A program made the position numbers and the translations under genes. From positions 8,578 through 14,455 of the forward strand of contig DDGG01000024.1 in the NCBI GenBank assembly GCA_002337525.1: DNA of 5,878 nt. Reading direction: 5' to 3'. The stretch comes from Alphaproteobacteria bacterium UBA1908. Its GTDB lineage: Bacteria; Pseudomonadota; Alphaproteobacteria; Caedimonadales; UBA1908. The notes below the pieces were generated by a model that saw only the letters and a list, made by a program, of their open reading frames with translations, was not told where the DNA came from and searched no databases. Of this stretch, positions 1 through 5,708 are shown in pieces (the stretch's first letter is position 1; every line of letters begins with the position of its first letter).

Positions 1-1140
1 CTTGAAGGTAAGATTTTGCCTGGTGTTGAGGCTCTGAGCTTTTCTTCTGCTAAAGCATCCTGATAAATGGCAGACTATCAGCAAACTTGATACGGTTAGA
101 AGGGCGCCTGCCTGATGGAGCGTTCCCAGCCAAACGGGGACTTGTGTTAGAAGCGTCATAATACCCAGTGCCATTTGAGCCAGGGTAACAGCCATCATGC
201 TGTTAAGGGCTATTTTCAGAGAGCCAGCAGTATTTTTACTATATCCCCACACAAGGGTTACTGCCAAAACTGTTGAAGTTGCGAGAATTCGATGAACCCA
301 CTGAACAATGCCTGGTTGCTCGAAAAAGTCATTCCAATTAAAGAAAGAGTCTCTTAATTCATCAGGAACCCAGGCCCCATTCATTGTTGGGAAGGTGTTA
401 TAAATCAGCCCCGCTTTTAATCCTGCAACCAGAGCACCATAAAAAACAGTTAAAAAAGTGAGTCCTAGTGCTGTGTATAACAGGGTATGAGAGGGGGTGA
501 CAGAGTGAAAAGAGATGTGTTGTTGGTGGAGGGTCGTGTTTTTTAAGTCAAGGTAAACCCATAAAATCAATCCAAAGGTTGTAAACGCTAGTAAGAGATG
601 AGTCGCTAAACGATAGTGACTCACAGCTGGGTCATTAACAAGCCCACTTTTGACCATATACCATCCAATAGCTCCCTGAACAGCGCCAAGAAGCCAGATA
701 AAAATAATTCTTGGGGCGTATTGTGGCCGTAAGGAAGAGGTTTTAAGACAAATAAAAACAGGTATGAGGAAAACAATTCCAATGAAGCGACCCCAGACAC
801 GATGAATAAATTCAAGCCAGAAGATATTTTTGAACTCATTTAAAGTCATCCCGAAATTAACCTTCATGAATTCAGGCGAGGTTTGATAGTCACTAAAAAG
901 AGTTTCCCAATCCTGGGTATTAAGGGGGGGGATAAAGCCGGTCAGAGGTTTCCAGCTGACCATTGATAAACCGGATCCGGTTAGACGTGTCATTCCTCCA
1001 AGAACCACCATGCCGAAAAGCAGAATAAGGCTTATCATGAGCCAAAGAGCTAGCTGCTGTTCTGTCTTGTTGTGAGGAGAAAGGTGTTTATTTTTCAATG
1101 AATTAGACCCGTAAAAATAAGATTCTTGAAGTTTTTTCAT
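1..1140 (-). CDS. ctaA: Heme A synthase, COX15/CtaA type 2 (3' end outside window)
   Basis: Inner-membrane enzyme that oxidises the C8 methyl group of heme O to a formyl group, giving heme A for aa3-type cytochrome oxidase. The frame is open from ATG at 1140 to the left edge (380 codons, no stop), so the gene is truncated only by the window. Seen: about eight hydrophobic segments (roughly residues 30-48, 118-132, 144-160, 178-196, 220-240, 285-300, 311-331, 344-360), the family motif TRLTGSGLSM at 51-60, YNTFPTMNGAW at 247-257, and the four conserved heme-ligand histidines H113 (EFIHRVWGR), H181 (RLATH), H283 (QWVHR) and H342 (LHQAG). The extracytoplasmic cysteine pair of Bacillus-type CtaA is absent, as expected for the COX15 branch. 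The length already matches or exceeds the family, so the stop should lie just beyond the edge. No strong Shine-Dalgarno precedes the ATG. A C8 tract lies at residues 70-73. Family assignment is very secure; a later start cannot be excluded. Confidence 0.95.
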   Translation of the reverse strand, partial: MKKLQESYFYGSNSLKNKHLSPHNKTEQQLALWLMISLILLFGMVVLGGMTRLTGSGLSMVSWKPLTGFIPPLNTQDWETLFSDYQTSPEFMKVNFGMTLNEFKNIFWLEFIHRVWGRFIGIVFLIPVFICLKTSSLRPQYAPRIIFIWLLGAVQGAIGWYMVKSGLVNDPAVSHYRLATHLLLAFTTFGLILWVYLDLKNTTLHQQHISFHSVTPSHTLLYTALGLTFLTVFYGALVAGLKAGLIYNTFPTMNGAWVPDELRDSFFNWNDFFEQPGIVQWVHRILATSTVLAVTLVWGYSKNTAGSLKIALNSMMAVTLAQMALGIMTLLTQVPVWLGTLHQAGALLTVSSLLIVCHLSGCFSRRKAQSLNTRQNLTFK

Positions 1141-1187
1141 GCTACCAGCATGTTGCTTGTTTAACAAGGGTAAGTATTCTATTTCAA

Positions 1188-1216
1188 AGTATATGAAGAG
1201 TGTTGTGTGTTGTCTT
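1188..1216 (-). promoter_or_regulatory. Possible sigma70-type promoter for ctaA
   Basis: On the minus strand, AAGACA (1216-1211) and TATACT (1193-1188) are separated by 17 nt, about 50 nt upstream of the ctaA ATG. The -35 box is weak (4 of 6 matches to consensus) and the -10 good (5 of 6). The 106-nt gap from the upstream FMN reductase gene makes a separate promoter plausible. Between it and the start codon sits a short palindrome, CTTGTT-T-AACAAG (1156-1168), which could be an operator or chance. Confidence 0.3.
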
Positions 1217-1246
1217 TAGAAAGAGCACCCGTTTTAAATACATTTT

Positions 1247-1819
1247 TCAAGACATCGTGCGTGATGCGTTATCAAGACTTGTTATAATATTGATCAAGCT
1301 TTGGCGCTTTTTATCATCTGTTAACTGACCAGCTTCATCAAAAACTTTATGAGCAGAAGGAATCGCTAACTGTTCAGGTGTTACCATAACATCAATATTT
1401 TCCAGCATCATTCTCAATGGTACAAGACCCCTCAGGCCTCCCAGAGTTCCTGGTGCAGCGGCGGTAATGGCGGCAATTTTTCCTTTGAAGGCTGATAAGG
1501 GGGGTTCATTTTGTTCATGAGCACGCGAAATCCAGTCAAGAGCATTTTTTAGAAGAGGCGAGAAAGAACTGTTGTATTCAGGAGAAGCGATAAAGAGTTT
1601 ATTATGCTGGATAAAAACTTTTTTAAGATCAATTGCTAGTTTGGGCAATCCTTCGTTATCTTCCAGATCTTCATCATAAATAGGGAGAGGGTAATCTGCC
1701 AGGTCTAGAAAAGTTCCTTGAATATTCAAGTGCTTTGCAATGATATAGGCCTCTTTGGCAAGCATCTTGTTTATAGAATTTTGTCGGGCGCTGCCTGCTA
1801 AAAAAAGAATTCTCGACAT
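1247..1819 (-). CDS. NAD(P)H-dependent FMN reductase family protein
   Basis: A 190-residue flavodoxin-fold protein of the NADPH_dep_FMN_red family (SsuE/ChrR/azoreductase-like). Members bind FMN and reduce flavin, quinones, azo dyes or chromate with NAD(P)H in the cytoplasm. Seen: an N-terminal beta strand followed by the phosphate-binding loop GSARQNSIN (9-17), the flavin-ring loop SPEYNSSFSPLLKNALDW (79-96), and a PGTLGGLRG loop (123-131) where the family contacts the isoalloxazine ring. Length is typical. A strong Shine-Dalgarno (GGGAGAAGG, 1831-1823) ends 3 nt before the ATG. The gene starts 50 nt after the stop of the nucleotide-sugar dehydrogenase and is probably co-transcribed with it. 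That proximity does not give a substrate, and the physiological acceptor cannot be read from sequence. A small AT-rich dyad (ATTATC-TT-GATAAT, 1843-1856) lies in the gap and has no U-tract, so it is unlikely to terminate transcription. Confidence 0.9.
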   Translation of the reverse strand: MSRILFLAGSARQNSINKMLAKEAYIIAKHLNIQGTFLDLADYPLPIYDEDLEDNEGLPKLAIDLKKVFIQHNKLFIASPEYNSSFSPLLKNALDWISRAHEQNEPPLSAFKGKIAAITAAAPGTLGGLRGLVPLRMMLENIDVMVTPEQLAIPSAHKVFDEAGQLTDDKKRQSLINIITSLDNASRTMS

Positions 1820-1869
1820 TTACCTTCTCCCTATTTTATTTAATTATCTTGATAATATCCTGCCATACA

Positions 1870-3153
1870 TCATAAAGTCCAATAAGGAATTTCTTCAGAA
1901 ATTTTTGTATGGCGCCAAAACCCTTTTAGGTCAAATACCATACCGTCCTTGTCAAGAATAGTTTTCAAAAAAGTCGGCTTAAACTCTTTAAATTCTTCAT
2001 GGGAAACGGCAAGGACAATGCCTTGATAGGCTCTATTTTTTAAATCTTTTTCTTTGATTAAAGCGATATTGTAAAAATCCATGGCTTCTTTTGGATCTGC
2101 CCGGGGATCTACAACATCCATCTGATAGCCTTTATTCTTTAATGACATAATTAAATCAGCCACTTTAGTATTACGCAGATCAGGTACATTTTCTTTAAAA
2201 GTTAATCCCAAAACAAGCAGTTTTCCGGGTTGAGCAAAACGAGAGGTCATTGTCTGATAAAGTTGATCTGCGAAATGATGGGGCATAGAATCATTTGTCG
2301 AACGTCCTGCCAGAATAATTTGGGGGTAATGATTAATTTGCCTGGCACATTCAGCCAGGTAAAAAGGATCAACACCAATGCAGTGACCTCCGACCAGGCC
2401 AGGAGTAAAGGGAAGAAAGTTCCATTTGGTGCTTGCGGCCTCTAAAACGTCAAAGGTTGAAAGATTAAGCTTTGTAAAAATCTGGCTAATCTCATTCATA
2501 AAAGCAATATTGATATCACGCTGGGCGTTTTCAATAACTTTTGCCGCTTCTGCGACTTGAATGGAAGCAGCTATAAAAATGTTGCCTCCGTTCATTGATC
2601 CATATAAGTCTTTGAGTTCTTCCGCAGTATGAGGGTTTTGAGCCGATACAATTTTTGTAATGCTTTCCACAGTATGAACTTTATCACCTGGATTAATACG
2701 TTCTGGTGAATATCCAAGATGAAAGTCCTGACCACATTTAAGACCAGAGTTTTCTTCCAGGATCTTGCCACAGATATTTTCGGTAACGCCGGGATAAACA
2801 GTGCTTTCAAAAACAACAATATCCCCTTTGCAAAGAACACTGGAAACTGTTTTAGAAGCTTTTTCAAGGGCTGTTAGATCAGGTTTGTTTTGAGCATCAA
2901 CCGGGGTTGGCACTGCAACAATATAAATGGAAGCTTCTTTGATATCAGCAAGCTCATCTGTAACCTGGAGAGTGGACGCACCAAGCTTCTGTGAAGAGAT
3001 TTCACCTGTATGATCAATGCCTTTTCGAAGATCGTTTATGCGTGCGTGATCAACGTCAAATCCAATAACTTTTCGACGATTTGACAGAGAAACGGCTAGG
3101 GGCAATCCCACATAGCCCAACCCTACGACGGCAACTGTTTTGCGTGACGACAT
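1870..3153 (-). CDS. tviB: UDP-N-acetylhexosamine 6-dehydrogenase, TviB/WbpO type
   Basis: A 427-residue member of the UDP-glucose/GDP-mannose dehydrogenase superfamily. It catalyses two successive NAD-dependent oxidations of C6 of a nucleotide sugar to give a uronic acid. The closest recognisable group is TviB/WbpO (UDP-GlcNAc or UDP-GalNAc to the HexNAcA), which supplies capsule or O-antigen precursors. Seen: N-terminal Rossmann motif GLGYVG (11-16), VPTPVD (81-86), FEST (115-118), YSPERINPGD (148-157), the central-helix residues K205 and N209 (AAKVIENAQRD), the catalytic cysteine C258 in GGHCIGVDP, and FKENVPDLRNTK (319-330) with the substrate-binding arginine of the C-terminal domain. All catalytic residues are intact and length is normal. 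A Shine-Dalgarno-like GAGAAG lies just upstream of the ATG. No epimerase (TviC/WbpP), glycosyltransferase or polymer export gene is in the window, so the product polymer is unknown. The exact sugar (GlcNAc or GalNAc) is inference; tviB is used as the family symbol. Confidence 0.92.
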   Translation of the reverse strand: MSSRKTVAVVGLGYVGLPLAVSLSNRRKVIGFDVDHARINDLRKGIDHTGEISSQKLGASTLQVTDELADIKEASIYIVAVPTPVDAQNKPDLTALEKASKTVSSVLCKGDIVVFESTVYPGVTENICGKILEENSGLKCGQDFHLGYSPERINPGDKVHTVESITKIVSAQNPHTAEELKDLYGSMNGGNIFIAASIQVAEAAKVIENAQRDINIAFMNEISQIFTKLNLSTFDVLEAASTKWNFLPFTPGLVGGHCIGVDPFYLAECARQINHYPQIILAGRSTNDSMPHHFADQLYQTMTSRFAQPGKLLVLGLTFKENVPDLRNTKVADLIMSLKNKGYQMDVVDPRADPKEAMDFYNIALIKEKDLKNRAYQGIVLAVSHEEFKEFKPTFLKTILDKDGMVFDLKGFWRHTKISEEIPYWTL

Positions 3154-3242
3154 TTTCTTCTCGCTATAAAAACCCAGTGACTTTATAATCTATTGTTGAC
3201 AAGGGCGCTAGTCCCATAATGGTTCTGTTTGAAATTGGTTCC

Positions 3243-3270
3243 ATTTTGATCTCAAAATACCTTTATTTTG
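3243..3270. other. Overlapping AT-rich dyads in the fieF-tviB gap
   Basis: Three alternating ATTTTG/CAAAAT units form two mutually exclusive dyads. ATTTTGA-tc-TCAAAAT spans 3243-3258 and CAAAATA-cctt-TATTTTG spans 3253-3270; both have perfect 7-bp arms and share the middle arm. The second overlaps the fieF stop codon. Neither is followed by a U-tract on the minus strand, so a standard terminator is not supported. They could be a weak 3'-end structure or a protein-binding palindrome upstream of tviB, or chance in AT-rich DNA. Confidence 0.3.
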
Positions 3271-4165
3271 GAGGTGATCCACCAAGTTGATAAGGGTCTT
3301 GGTGGATCAGGATATCGGCTTCCGGAAAGGCTTTGGCAATATCGATCATCACATCATCTGCAATGGCGTGAGCTGCGCTTAGACTCATATTACCGTCCAT
3401 TTCCAAATGCAATTGGATGAAACTTTGTTTTCCTGAAGACCGTGTCCTAAGGTCATGCATTCCCAAAACCTTTTCATGCTTAAGAGCAATCGTGGAAATC
3501 TTTTGACGGTCTTCGTCAGGAAGCTCTCTATCAATCAGCATATGAAAAGCATCAGATCCAATTTTCCAGGCGGTATGAAGAATGTAAAGGGCAATAATTA
3601 ACCCCACAAAAGTATCTAGATAGATCCAGTCCAGCCAATGGTTGACTGAAAGAGAGGCAATAACCCCCCCATTAATTATAAAGTCTGTTTTATAATGGGC
3701 GGCATCAGCTTTAATCGCGGTTGAATTCGTTTGACGTACAACGTGTTTCTGGAATAAAAGTAGACCTGCTGTGGCTACAATAGATATGAGCATCACAACG
3801 ATACCAATAGTGGTTTTTGTTATAATCTGGGGTGTCACAAAGCGATCAATAGCTTCGAAAAGGAGCCATCCTCCTGAGCCAATAATAAAAGTAGATTGCC
3901 CAAGAGCAGCAATACATTCAATCTTACCATGCCCGAAACGATGCTCTTTATCGGCGGGGCGAAGAGCATGACGCACAGCGACTAAACTAATCAGCGATGC
4001 GACCGCATCCAGGATAGAGTCAATCAATGTAGCTTGTAATCCTAAAGAGTCTGTCGCAATCCAGGCAAAGGTCTTAATCCCGATCAGAAACAACGCGATG
4101 CTGACAGAAGCATATGTTGCGCGACGCATAAGCGCCGAGTGGTTTGTTGAAACTTCCTTCATCAT
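3263..4165 (-). CDS. fieF: Cation diffusion facilitator, FieF/YiiP-like metal efflux pump
   Basis: Inner-membrane proton antiporter that exports divalent metals (Zn, Fe, Cd in the E. coli homologue) as a homodimer. With the ATG at 4165 it is 300 residues, with six predicted membrane segments (about 18-37, 42-66, 84-106, 118-138, 160-176, 182-198) and a cytoplasmic ferredoxin-like C-terminal domain. Transport site A is intact: D49 and D53 in TM2 (LIDSILD) and H157 and D161 in TM5 (HYKTD). This D-D/H-D set is that of FieF. Site B (D72, H75, H79 in ADKEHRFGHGK) and the C-terminal binuclear site (H237 in MHDLRTR, H253 in LHLEM, H266, H288 and D290 in IHQDP) are also present. An upstream in-frame TTG at 4174 would add three residues; the ATG at 4165, or the adjacent ATG at 4162, is preferred because neither choice has a clear Shine-Dalgarno and ATG is the stronger codon. 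Which metal is exported cannot be decided from sequence. The last codons form a 12-bp inverted repeat. Confidence 0.93.
   Translation of the reverse strand: MMKEVSTNHSALMRRATYASVSIALFLIGIKTFAWIATDSLGLQATLIDSILDAVASLISLVAVRHALRPADKEHRFGHGKIECIAALGQSTFIIGSGGWLLFEAIDRFVTPQIITKTTIGIVVMLISIVATAGLLLFQKHVVRQTNSTAIKADAAHYKTDFIINGGVIASLSVNHWLDWIYLDTFVGLIIALYILHTAWKIGSDAFHMLIDRELPDEDRQKISTIALKHEKVLGMHDLRTRSSGKQSFIQLHLEMDGNMSLSAAHAIADDVMIDIAKAFPEADILIHQDPYQLGGSPPK
3275..3309. repeat. Perfect 12-bp inverted repeat in the last codons of fieF
   Basis: TGATCCACCAAG (3275-3286) and CTTGGTGGATCA (3298-3309) are perfect reverse complements around an 11-nt loop. The repeat lies inside the fieF reading frame, covering the conserved IHQ codons and the non-conserved LGGS tail. 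It would form a stable mRNA hairpin about 10 nt before the stop codon. No U-tract follows on the minus strand, so a rho-independent terminator is not supported; an RNA-stabilising 3' structure is possible. Confidence 0.6.
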
Positions 4166-4212
4166 TAGGGCCAATTGTGAGAAACTGTTTTTAGTATGCC
4201 TAAAATAGATGG

Positions 4213-4218
4213 ATTATA
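4213..4218 (-). promoter_or_regulatory. Candidate -10 box of the fieF promoter
   Basis: A perfect TATAAT hexamer on the minus strand (4218-4213) lies about 48 nt upstream of the preferred fieF ATG, which would place the transcription start near 4206. No good -35 hexamer is seen at 16-18 nt spacing, so the promoter may be activator-dependent or the match may be chance in AT-rich DNA. No recognisable Fur or Zur box was found nearby. Confidence 0.4.
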
Positions 4219-4374
4219 AAAGAGGCAGTTTTGAACAGCACTTGAAAATGAAAATCTGACTTTTGGTTTTTTAACCCATCTGTTTGATTTAGACAGTTTG
4301 TTGTTTTTATTTGTAATAAAATAAACACTATGGTGCTAAAATGATTGACCCACGGCTTTATTTCAGGACTTTTA

Positions 4375-4403
4375 TTTACAGAGACTCTTTGGGCTCATAT
4401 ACT
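4375..4403 (+). promoter_or_regulatory. Sigma70-type promoter for the lipoprotein gene
   Basis: TTTACA (4375-4380) and TATACT (4398-4403) are separated by exactly 17 nt; each differs from consensus at one base. Predicted transcription start is near 4410, giving a leader of about 28 nt before the ATG at 4438. A second, weaker candidate is the extended -10 TGCTAAAAT at 4334-4342, which lacks a clear -35. The rest of the 272-bp divergent region between fieF and this gene is AT-rich, with nothing else recognised. Confidence 0.6.
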
Positions 4404-4437
4404 AGAAAAGTTTTTCTTGGTAAAAAAGTCTTTCATA

Positions 4438-4905
4438 ATGAAGAAAGTAGCTATTGGTGTTGTTATCTGCACCTTTCTTTTGCAAACAGGGTGCACTGAT
4501 CCAGATCGAGGTGTGCGGCATCAGTGCGGATCTCCGTGTCCTCACAAGACCCCTGAAAAAATATCCAGAACATCTCTTCTGGAAGTTTACAGAGCGAGCG
4601 CTTTAGGTCGTGATTTACCGTTGGCGGCTCAAGTAGCGGCTTCAAGGGCTTTGCAGGACCTTCTGGAGACAGGTGATTACGACCATGACAGCAGGTGGCA
4701 GTTACCACATTTGACAGAGCATAGGCATGCCCCAAAAGGACGTTTCATTCTGCAGACTGCCCGGCGTGAAAAGGGTGTTCCCTGTATCACGTTTAAGCAA
4801 GAAATAGATTATAGTGATAAAAAGCTGAAGGGGCATGGTAAGGCTTGTCAGTCTGCTTCCGGTCTGTGGCGTATTGTCGAGGAGTGGCCTTATGGTACGC
4901 GATAA
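4438..4905 (+). CDS. Small cysteine-containing lipoprotein, 17-kDa surface-antigen-like (RT0821/Lpp0805 type)
   Basis: A predicted 155-residue lipoprotein of unknown function. The start is the ATG at 4438, where the sequence MKK plus a hydrophobic stretch and the lipobox LQTGC (15-19) gives a classic type II signal peptide. C19 would be lipidated and the +2 residue is threonine, compatible with outer-membrane sorting. The frame stays open upstream to a TTG at 4345, but that lies before the predicted promoter and would bury the signal peptide. The mature part has a Cys-rich patch (C30, C34 in HQCGSPCPHK), a helical segment (about 44-78), and a C-terminal region (about 101-149) with pattern GRFILQTA...PCITFKQEIDY...GHGKACQSASGLWRIVEE. 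This resembles the end of the 17kDa_Anti_2 / RT0821-Lpp0805 surface-antigen domain, where a conserved C-x-E-Y...G-x-A-C-x-x-x-D-G-x-W-x-I-V pattern occurs. The similarity is from memory and moderate; C116 and C137 would be the matching cysteines. No strong Shine-Dalgarno is visible. Confidence 0.8.
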   Translation: MKKVAIGVVICTFLLQTGCTDPDRGVRHQCGSPCPHKTPEKISRTSLLEVYRASALGRDLPLAAQVAASRALQDLLETGDYDHDSRWQLPHLTEHRHAPKGRFILQTARREKGVPCITFKQEIDYSDKKLKGHGKACQSASGLWRIVEEWPYGTR

Positions 4906-4943
4906 TTTTTTGAGACCTTTCTGATAAGTTTAGTACAGTTTTG

Positions 4944-4968
4944 TCAATAAAAAATCCAGTTTTATTGA
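4944..4968 (+). other. AT-rich hairpin after the lipoprotein gene
   Basis: TCAATAAAA (4944-4952) and TTTTATTGA (4960-4968) form a perfect 9-bp dyad with a 7-nt loop, 39 nt after the lipoprotein stop. The stem is almost all A-T and is followed by GGGG rather than a U-tract, so at best it is a weak or non-canonical terminator. The rest of the 198-bp gap to the next gene is very AT-rich, and no convincing -35/-10 pair was found in it. Confidence 0.3.
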
Positions 4969-5065
4969 GGGGTTAGTCTGTTAGGTAAAAAACCATTGAT
5001 TTTCTTACGTTTTATTAATTTCTGTTTTACTTTTTATTAAGAAGTTGAGTCAAAGATCAGAAGTA

Positions 5066-5097
5066 TCCCGAAAGGCGGGAAAAGTTCTAACAGGAGA
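5066..5097 (+). promoter_or_regulatory. Leader hairpin and strong Shine-Dalgarno of the repeat-protein gene
   Basis: TCCCG-AAAGG-CGGGA (5066-5080) makes a short GC-rich hairpin in an otherwise AT-rich leader. It is followed by AGGAGA (5092-5097), which sits 6 nt before the ATG at 5104. The Shine-Dalgarno is the best in the window and fixes the start. The hairpin could stabilise the 5' end of the mRNA; that role is inference. Confidence 0.55.
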
Positions 5098-5103
5098 CTT
5101 AAC

Positions 5104-5682
5104 ATGACAAAATCACTAAGCCTTTTACTTCTAAGCGGTGCTCTTTTAACTTTTAACACAAATGCTTTTGCATCAGATCTAAACGAAGAAGATGGGTCGG
5201 AGAGCGTAACTCAGGCAGTTGCAGACTTATCACTTGATGATGCCGAGAAAGTTCCAGCAGCAGGGGATGGGAAACTGACTGGAGATGACCTTGATGAGCT
5301 TCGTGAAGCTGCAGAAGGTTTTGTTGGCGTTGGAAAAGATGTTGTTGGTGCGATAACTGGCATTGGTGGAAAAATTGGAGGTCTTTTTGGTGGGAAAGAC
5401 TCTGATGATGAAAATGACACTCCGGGTATTGTGGTTGAAAGTGACGATGATGAAGGTGACACTCTGCCACTCGGGCCGGGTGATGGAAAAGTAACAAAAG
5501 AGGATTTTGAGGTCGTAACAGGGGCCATTGGTACAATTGCCGGTGTCGGAAAAGATGCCGTTGGTGCGATAACTGGCATTGGTGGAAAAATTGGAGGTCT
5601 TTTTGGTGGGAAAGATTCTGATGATGAAGGTGAAGAGGGAACTCCAGGGACCTCTGTTGAAGAGGCGAGTGCTTCAGAATAG
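5104..5682 (+). CDS. Secreted acidic two-repeat protein with glycine-zipper segments, unknown function
   Basis: I do not recognise this 192-residue protein. It has a type I signal peptide (MTKS, a Leu-rich core, then NAFA-SD; likely cleavage after A23), so it should reach the periplasm or beyond. The mature part is two 72-residue repeats (about 54-125 and 126-192). Each starts with GDGK(L/V)T followed by an acidic helix, runs through GVGKD(V/A)VGAITGIGGKIG to GLFGGK, and ends in an acidic DSDDE tail with TPG. The glycines form GxxxG ladders (G88/G92/G96 and G89/G93/G97, repeated at +72), as in glycine-zipper membrane-associated helices. By count the protein has 42 Asp/Glu against 11 Lys/Arg and no Cys, His, Trp or Tyr. 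GDGKxTxxD recalls the second half of an EF-hand loop, but the first two Asp ligands are missing. It has its own strong Shine-Dalgarno and terminator, so it is probably well expressed and monocistronic. A surface, adhesion or membrane-active role is possible but unproven. Confidence 0.85.
   Translation: MTKSLSLLLLSGALLTFNTNAFASDLNEEDGSESVTQAVADLSLDDAEKVPAAGDGKLTGDDLDELREAAEGFVGVGKDVVGAITGIGGKIGGLFGGKDSDDENDTPGIVVESDDDEGDTLPLGPGDGKVTKEDFEVVTGAIGTIAGVGKDAVGAITGIGGKIGGLFGGKDSDDEGEEGTPGTSVEEASASE
5326..5628 (+). repeat. Near-identical 87-bp direct repeat inside the secreted-protein gene
   Basis: Bases 5326-5412 and 5542-5628 match with only five differences at an offset of 216 bp (72 codons), and 56 bp (5344-5399 against 5560-5615) are identical. 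The differences at 5328, 5331 and 5400 are silent; the pair at 5342-5343 changes Val to Ala. Sequence on either side of the core is clearly more diverged, so the core is either recently copied, kept alike by gene conversion, or strongly constrained. Confidence 0.9.
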
Positions 5683-5708
5683 TATTATTCTACCGTCAAA
5701 ATCATGAT

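Noticed and set aside
621..839. 72-codon minus-strand frame inside ctaA
   Set aside because: It is an out-of-frame shadow of ctaA, whose own frame is open across the region with conserved motifs and intact heme-ligand histidines.
2592..2867. 91-codon minus-strand frame inside the dehydrogenase gene
   Set aside because: Alternative frame of an intact, well-conserved enzyme; its sequence resembles no family I know.
3196..3220. Plus-strand TTGACA followed by CATAAT
   Set aside because: The spacer is only 13 nt and no plus-strand gene follows, so it is unlikely to be a promoter.
4345..4437. N-terminal extension of the lipoprotein from a TTG at 4345
   Set aside because: It lies upstream of the best promoter (4375-4403) and would put 31 residues in front of a well-formed lipoprotein signal peptide.
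4463..4735. 90-codon minus-strand frame opposite the lipoprotein gene
   Set aside because: No ribosome site and no recognisable domain; the opposite strand has promoter, signal peptide and lipobox.
5153..5536. Minus-strand frames of 127 and 122 codons opposite the secreted-protein gene (5153-5536 and 5211-5579)
   Set aside because: They are low-complexity His/Gln/Leu-rich or Pro/Ser-rich mirror images of a repetitive Gly/Asp-rich gene, with no ribosome site; the plus-strand frame has a signal peptide, Shine-Dalgarno and terminator.
5326..5628. The two direct repeats as a possible CRISPR-like array
   Set aside because: There are only two units, they are in-frame coding repeats 216 bp apart, and no cas gene is present.
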